Shown piece after piece: positions 60,272 through 64,000 of a stretch of DNA of 64,000 bases (within the stretch, counting starts at the first letter, position 1; each line of letters starts with the position of its first letter). The position numbers were made by a program, and so were the translations under genes. Below the pieces are notes generated by a model, which worked only from the letters and a program-made list of their open reading frames with translations, did no database searches and was not told the DNA's origin. The DNA is from Flavobacterium sp. ACN2 (GTDB lineage Bacteria > Bacteroidota > Bacteroidia > Flavobacteriales > Flavobacteriaceae), in contig NZ_MRCM01000019.1 in the NCBI RefSeq assembly GCF_002303885.1, positions 62,001 to 126,000 of the forward strand, read 5' to 3'.

Positions 60272-62878
60272 TCATTCCTTCCTAAAACTCTCTGGAGGTC
60301 CCAAATACGAGTCCAAAACTTTTCCTTCTTCCGCTTCAATTACAATTTTCTGAAGCACCAAAGCCGGATCAACCGCATAAATCTTCAAAACATGATTTCC
60401 TGATTTTTCGATTTCATGTGTTGAGGTTATTATTTTAATATTATTTGCAACAGATTCTGCCCAAGCTTTTTCCGAAGAATCTGCATTGAGGTTCTTTATT
60501 TGCGGTTTTTCATCATCAAAGCCAATTCCGTATTTTAAGCCGTTGCCAATTTTAAAATTGATTGTCGGTGAAAAATAAGCGTTTACTTTTATTTTTCCTT
60601 TACTGAAAAAATGAACGTTGTATTCTAATCTTGGTGATTGTTCTGAAATTTCAATTGGCTGAATATTCGAAGGTTTTATTGTTATTCCAGAATCTGTTTT
60701 ACCAAGATTCGGAATTATGGCCCATTTTACTGCATCCGAATTTATTGCTTTAGAATAATTTTTACTTTCTATTGAAATGTAACCGTTATCCTCCACAAAA
60801 CCGCGTAAATGTTCTAAATCTCTATTTTTATTATTTGCTCTTTCAGTCTTTGGAAAATTCACAGCAGAAATTTCCGCTTCAGCTTTATTTGAAATTTTGA
60901 TTGTTTTTGTTTTCGGAATTATATTTTTATCTGGCTGTTGCCAATTATCATATCCAATATGCGTTTGCGACATCATATGATTCCATTTGCCATTTGACAG
61001 TTTCGTATGATAATAATTCGTTAGCAAACTGTCTTTTTCAAATAACTCTTTTACTTTTTCAGCATAATCATTTGCCAAAACTTTTCCTTGTTCTGCATAT
61101 AAATGATTTTTAGCCGTTGCAACATATAATTCGTTTAAATTGGCGCTTGCCAAAACAGGAAATAAAACCAGCTGATAAAAAGCATCTTTATACTCTGGTT
61201 TCATTTTTTCGTTTATCAAATTGGCTTTTTTAACCAATTTCTGATATTCTGTTACAACTCGATCTGCTTCATTATAATTGGCAACACTATACGTTTTAGC
61301 ATCCAGCAATTCTGGTTTTCTGCGTGAATTGTATTTAGTATATAATTTTAAAATAGACGCAATTTCTTCTGTAGACTGATCGCCAAAATTTTCTTTTGCC
61401 CAATCCACATAATATTGTTCCAAATTACCTGCATTGAATTTTTCAGGATTCCAAGCCATGTCTAAGAAAAACTCAATCGGAAATTCCATTGGTTTGATAT
61501 CGCCCACATTTACAATCCAGATTTTATCGACTCCGTATTGATATGCCAAATCCATTTGCTCCCAAGTACGCTCGATTTGATTCGTGTTGATCCATTTATA
61601 ATTTCTCGGTCCGCCAACATAATCGTAATGATAATAAATACCGTAACCGCCTTTTCTTGGTTTCGCATCGAGTTCTGGAAGTTTACGGATATTTCCCCAA
61701 TTATCATCGCATAATAAAAGTGTTACGTCGTCGGGAACGGTCATTCCTTTGTCGTAATAATCCTGAACTTCTTTGTAAAGCGCCCACATTTGTGGCGTTT
61801 TTTCAGCAGGTTTTTTAGTAACTTCCGCAATAATATTTCTTTGAGTTTTTACAATATTTTCTAATAATTCAATCGCAGTTCCCTCAGTCATAGGTTCGTC
61901 GCCGTCGCCACGCATTCCAATTGTAACAATGGTTTCTTTGTTTCCCATTCTTTTAATTCCGTCTTTCCAAAACCGAATCAAAGCTTTCGAATTGGAATTA
62001 AAATCCCATTTTCCGTTTGCTTTTCCCCATTCTGCATGCGCTCTCGTTAACGGTTCGTGATGCGAAGTTCCCATGACAATTCCGTATTCGTCGGCCAAAA
62101 TAGCATTCTGAGGATCTTCAACATAAAACATTCTGCCCCACATTGCTGGCCATAAATAGTTGCCTTTCATCCTGAGAATCAATTCAAAAACTTTATCGTA
62201 GAATTTCGAATTGAATCCGCCAAATTTCTCGAATGCCCAGCCTGTAAGTGCAGGCGCTTCATCATTTATAAAAATCCCCCTGTATTTTACTTTTGGTTCT
62301 CCCTTCGAATGGATTCCAGGCAAAACATGCAATTCTGATTGTTTCTTAACCGGAACATCTGCCCAATAATACCAAGGCGAAACACCAATTTGATTCGATA
62401 AATCGTAGATTCCGTAAATTGTTCCTCGTTTATCGGAACCTGCAATTACCAACGCTTTTTTAATTCCTTTAAACGGATTTTCGATAATTTGCGTGGTAAA
62501 TTTTTCCCATTTTCCCTGAAGTTCTCTGGCATCAATTTTACCTTCCTTAGCTAATTGATCTATTATTTTACTCTTTCCTAATGTCCCAATAATCACAACA
62601 AAATCTTCTGCTTCTGAAATGTTTTTAATTCTTTTCGGATGTAAATCTGAAACTTGAAAAATGTCGTTTTCTAAATGTGCAGTTACTTTTAAAACTCCTA
62701 CATAATCTTTATCATCAACCAAAATCGAAGCTATTTTTCCTTTTGAAACTAAAGGAAAGTTTTTGGCTGAAGCCTGATTGACTATATACTTCTCTGGATT
62801 TATGGCGTACGACTTTGTACTTAATCCGATTAGGAAAAGTAGTAGAACTAGATATGAAGTTTTAATTTTTAAACACAT
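60272..62878 (-). CDS. GH115 xylan alpha-1,2-glucuronidase
   Basis: An 868-residue secreted protein with a signal peptide ending near 'KSYA'. It shows GH115 blocks: 'AGSDKRGTIYGIYDLSNQIG', 'SPWYYWADVPV', 'MKGNYLWPAMWGRMF', 'GIVMGTSHHEPLTRAHAEW', 'TIGMRGDGDEPM' and 'LLCDDNWGNIRKLP', with a C-terminal beta domain. The length is normal for the five-domain family architecture. The enzyme removes (4-O-methyl)glucuronic acid from xylan or its oligosaccharides, and uxuA follows the released glucuronate route. It lies 128 nt after uxuA on the same strand. Confidence 0.95.
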   Translation of the reverse strand: MCLKIKTSYLVLLLFLIGLSTKSYAINPEKYIVNQASAKNFPLVSKGKIASILVDDKDYVGVLKVTAHLENDIFQVSDLHPKRIKNISEAEDFVVIIGTLGKSKIIDQLAKEGKIDARELQGKWEKFTTQIIENPFKGIKKALVIAGSDKRGTIYGIYDLSNQIGVSPWYYWADVPVKKQSELHVLPGIHSKGEPKVKYRGIFINDEAPALTGWAFEKFGGFNSKFYDKVFELILRMKGNYLWPAMWGRMFYVEDPQNAILADEYGIVMGTSHHEPLTRAHAEWGKANGKWDFNSNSKALIRFWKDGIKRMGNKETIVTIGMRGDGDEPMTEGTAIELLENIVKTQRNIIAEVTKKPAEKTPQMWALYKEVQDYYDKGMTVPDDVTLLLCDDNWGNIRKLPELDAKPRKGGYGIYYHYDYVGGPRNYKWINTNQIERTWEQMDLAYQYGVDKIWIVNVGDIKPMEFPIEFFLDMAWNPEKFNAGNLEQYYVDWAKENFGDQSTEEIASILKLYTKYNSRRKPELLDAKTYSVANYNEADRVVTEYQKLVKKANLINEKMKPEYKDAFYQLVLFPVLASANLNELYVATAKNHLYAEQGKVLANDYAEKVKELFEKDSLLTNYYHTKLSNGKWNHMMSQTHIGYDNWQQPDKNIIPKTKTIKISNKAEAEISAVNFPKTERANNKNRDLEHLRGFVEDNGYISIESKNYSKAINSDAVKWAIIPNLGKTDSGITIKPSNIQPIEISEQSPRLEYNVHFFSKGKIKVNAYFSPTINFKIGNGLKYGIGFDDEKPQIKNLNADSSEKAWAESVANNIKIITSTHEIEKSGNHVLKIYAVDPALVLQKIVIEAEEGKVLDSYLGPPESFRKE

Positions 62879-63006
62879 AAAGTCACAAACTTTTTTATTT
62901 AATCTCGCTGAGTCGCTAAGATTTTTTACTTCTTTTAGAACTTAAAAAACTTTGCGTCTTTGCGTCTTTGAGAGAAACTATCAACGTAAAAACTTAGAAA
63001 CTTTGA

Positions 63007-64000
63007 CTACAAACCCAATTTATAAGCAATTCCCATTTCCAAACCTCTCAACTCAGCCAAACCTTTTAATCTTCCTGTCAAAGAATAACCAGGATAAGTT
63101 TCTGTTTCTTCATCCACTCTATGAAGAAAACCATGATCCGGGCGCATTGGCAGACTTACTTTGATTTTGTTCATTAACAACAATAATTTCTCAATAATAA
63201 CTTCCATTTTCACATCACCATTTAAATGTTCCGATTCCCTAAAAATGGTTTCGCTTTCGCGGATAGTATTTCTCAGATGCAAAAAATGAATTCTATCTCC
63301 ATGATTGTCTATGATTTTCTCGAGATTATTTTTTGGATCAGCGCTTAATGATCCTGTGCAATAACACAATCCGTTTGCTATTGACGGAACAGCGCTGAAA
63401 ATAGCTTTCAAATCGGCTTCTGTTGAGACAATTCTTGGAAGACCTAAAACCGAAAATGGTGGATCGTCGGGATGAATTGCTAATTTTTGCCCGTTTTTCT
63501 CCGCAATCGGAGTTACTTCTGATAGAAAATAAATCAGGTTTTCTCTTAATTTTTGATTGTCGATTTCGGCATAATTCTCTAAAAGAGACAAAATCTGCTC
63601 CGCCGTAAAGTGGATTTTACTTCCTGGCAATCCTAATAAGACATTTTTAAACAGCAATGCTTTTTCATCTTCGGATAATTGATTTCCAAACTGTAACGCT
63701 TTCTCTTTTTCCATCTCCGAATAATCCTTTTCTGAATTCGGTCTTTTTAAAAGAAACACATCAAAATAAGTAAATGCATCCTGATTGTACAGCAAAGCTC
63801 TACTTCCGTCTTCGTTTATAAAATTATGATTGGTTCTTACCCAATCCAAAATAGGCATGAAATTGTAGGTTATGATTTTGATGCCACATTCGGCCAGATT
63901 CTGCAAACTGATTTTATAATTTTCGATGTATTGCAGATAATTCCCCGAAGCTCGTTTGATTTCTTCATGAACAGGAAGACTTTCAACCACAGTCCATTCC
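63007..64000 (-). CDS. uxuA: Mannonate dehydratase, 5' end outside window
   Basis: The frame is open from the stop at 63007 to the right edge, giving about 331 codons of a family that is usually about 390 residues, so roughly 60 N-terminal residues are missing; the GTG at 63990 is internal. UxuA features are 'GIKIITYNFMPILDWVRTN', 'KLAIHPDDPPFSVLGLPRIV', 'NGLCYCTGSLSADPKN', 'IHFLHLRN' and 'MRPDHGFLHR'. The enzyme dehydrates D-mannonate to 2-keto-3-deoxygluconate in glucuronate breakdown, which matches glucuronate release by the adjacent GH115. The operon promoter must lie to the right of the window. Confidence 0.95.
   Translation of the reverse strand, partial: EWTVVESLPVHEEIKRASGNYLQYIENYKISLQNLAECGIKIITYNFMPILDWVRTNHNFINEDGSRALLYNQDAFTYFDVFLLKRPNSEKDYSEMEKEKALQFGNQLSEDEKALLFKNVLLGLPGSKIHFTAEQILSLLENYAEIDNQKLRENLIYFLSEVTPIAEKNGQKLAIHPDDPPFSVLGLPRIVSTEADLKAIFSAVPSIANGLCYCTGSLSADPKNNLEKIIDNHGDRIHFLHLRNTIRESETIFRESEHLNGDVKMEVIIEKLLLLMNKIKVSLPMRPDHGFLHRVDEETETYPGYSLTGRLKGLAELRGLEMGIAYKLGL

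Overview
The window reads as a piece of a Flavobacterium-type chromosome (phylum Bacteroidota). The DNA is AT-rich, it has two SusC/SusD pairs, SPII lipoproteins, an ECF sigma/FecR pair, several TAnnTTTG-type promoter boxes and many short palindromic intergenic repeats. No rRNA, tRNA, CRISPR array, transposase or integrase was seen.

Region 1 (1-20.6 kb, all + strand, tightly packed) is the unusual part. Two giant beta-rich proteins (one open at the left edge, one with an N-terminal vWA domain) are followed by nine smaller genes. These encode a phage-type tail fibre with its assembly chaperone, two DUF5977-like proteins (one ending in a Hint self-cleavage domain), a 113-residue SET-domain protein, and three fibre-like proteins that share a near-identical 34-residue N-terminus, with a long DUF285/BspA-like repeat protein lying between the second and third of these. 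None of the proteins whose N-terminus is visible has a signal peptide, although many carry adhesin-like domains. The best reading is the fibre/decoration end of an intracellularly assembled phage-tail-like particle (tailocin, extracellular contractile injection system or similar). The tube, sheath and baseplate genes are not in the window, so this is inference. A strong bidirectional terminator closes the block at 20.6 kb.

Region 2 (20.7-37.9 kb) runs mostly on the - strand: dsbD, an M16 peptidase, two DUF4369/TlpA-like thioredoxin proteins, and a SusD/SusC pair without carbohydrate enzymes. An STN domain on SusC, a FecR and a divergent ECF sigma factor suggest substrate-induced control. A gamma-glutamylcyclotransferase-like gene, a metallo-beta-lactamase-fold gene and a divergent LysR regulator follow.

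Region 3 (38.2-64 kb, all - strand) is a glucuronoxylan utilisation locus. It encodes a SusC/SusD pair, a surface glycan-binding protein, a lipoprotein GH10 with carbohydrate-binding modules inserted in the catalytic barrel, a second GH10, a GH115 alpha-glucuronidase, a GH35-like enzyme, an SGNH esterase, a GPH sugar symporter, a cytoplasmic GH43, xylA, xylB, a transaldolase-family protein, a GntR-type regulator and uxuA (cut by the right edge). Together these cover the route from polymer to xylulose-5-phosphate and the glucuronate branch. An exact 10-mer, CAACCGATTG in either orientation, occurs five times, only in intergenic DNA here. In front of three operons a copy overlaps or abuts a candidate -33 element, so it is a probable shared operator.

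Intergenic DNA carries several repeat families, including four copies of a 33-bp palindrome and a 156-bp nested inverted repeat.
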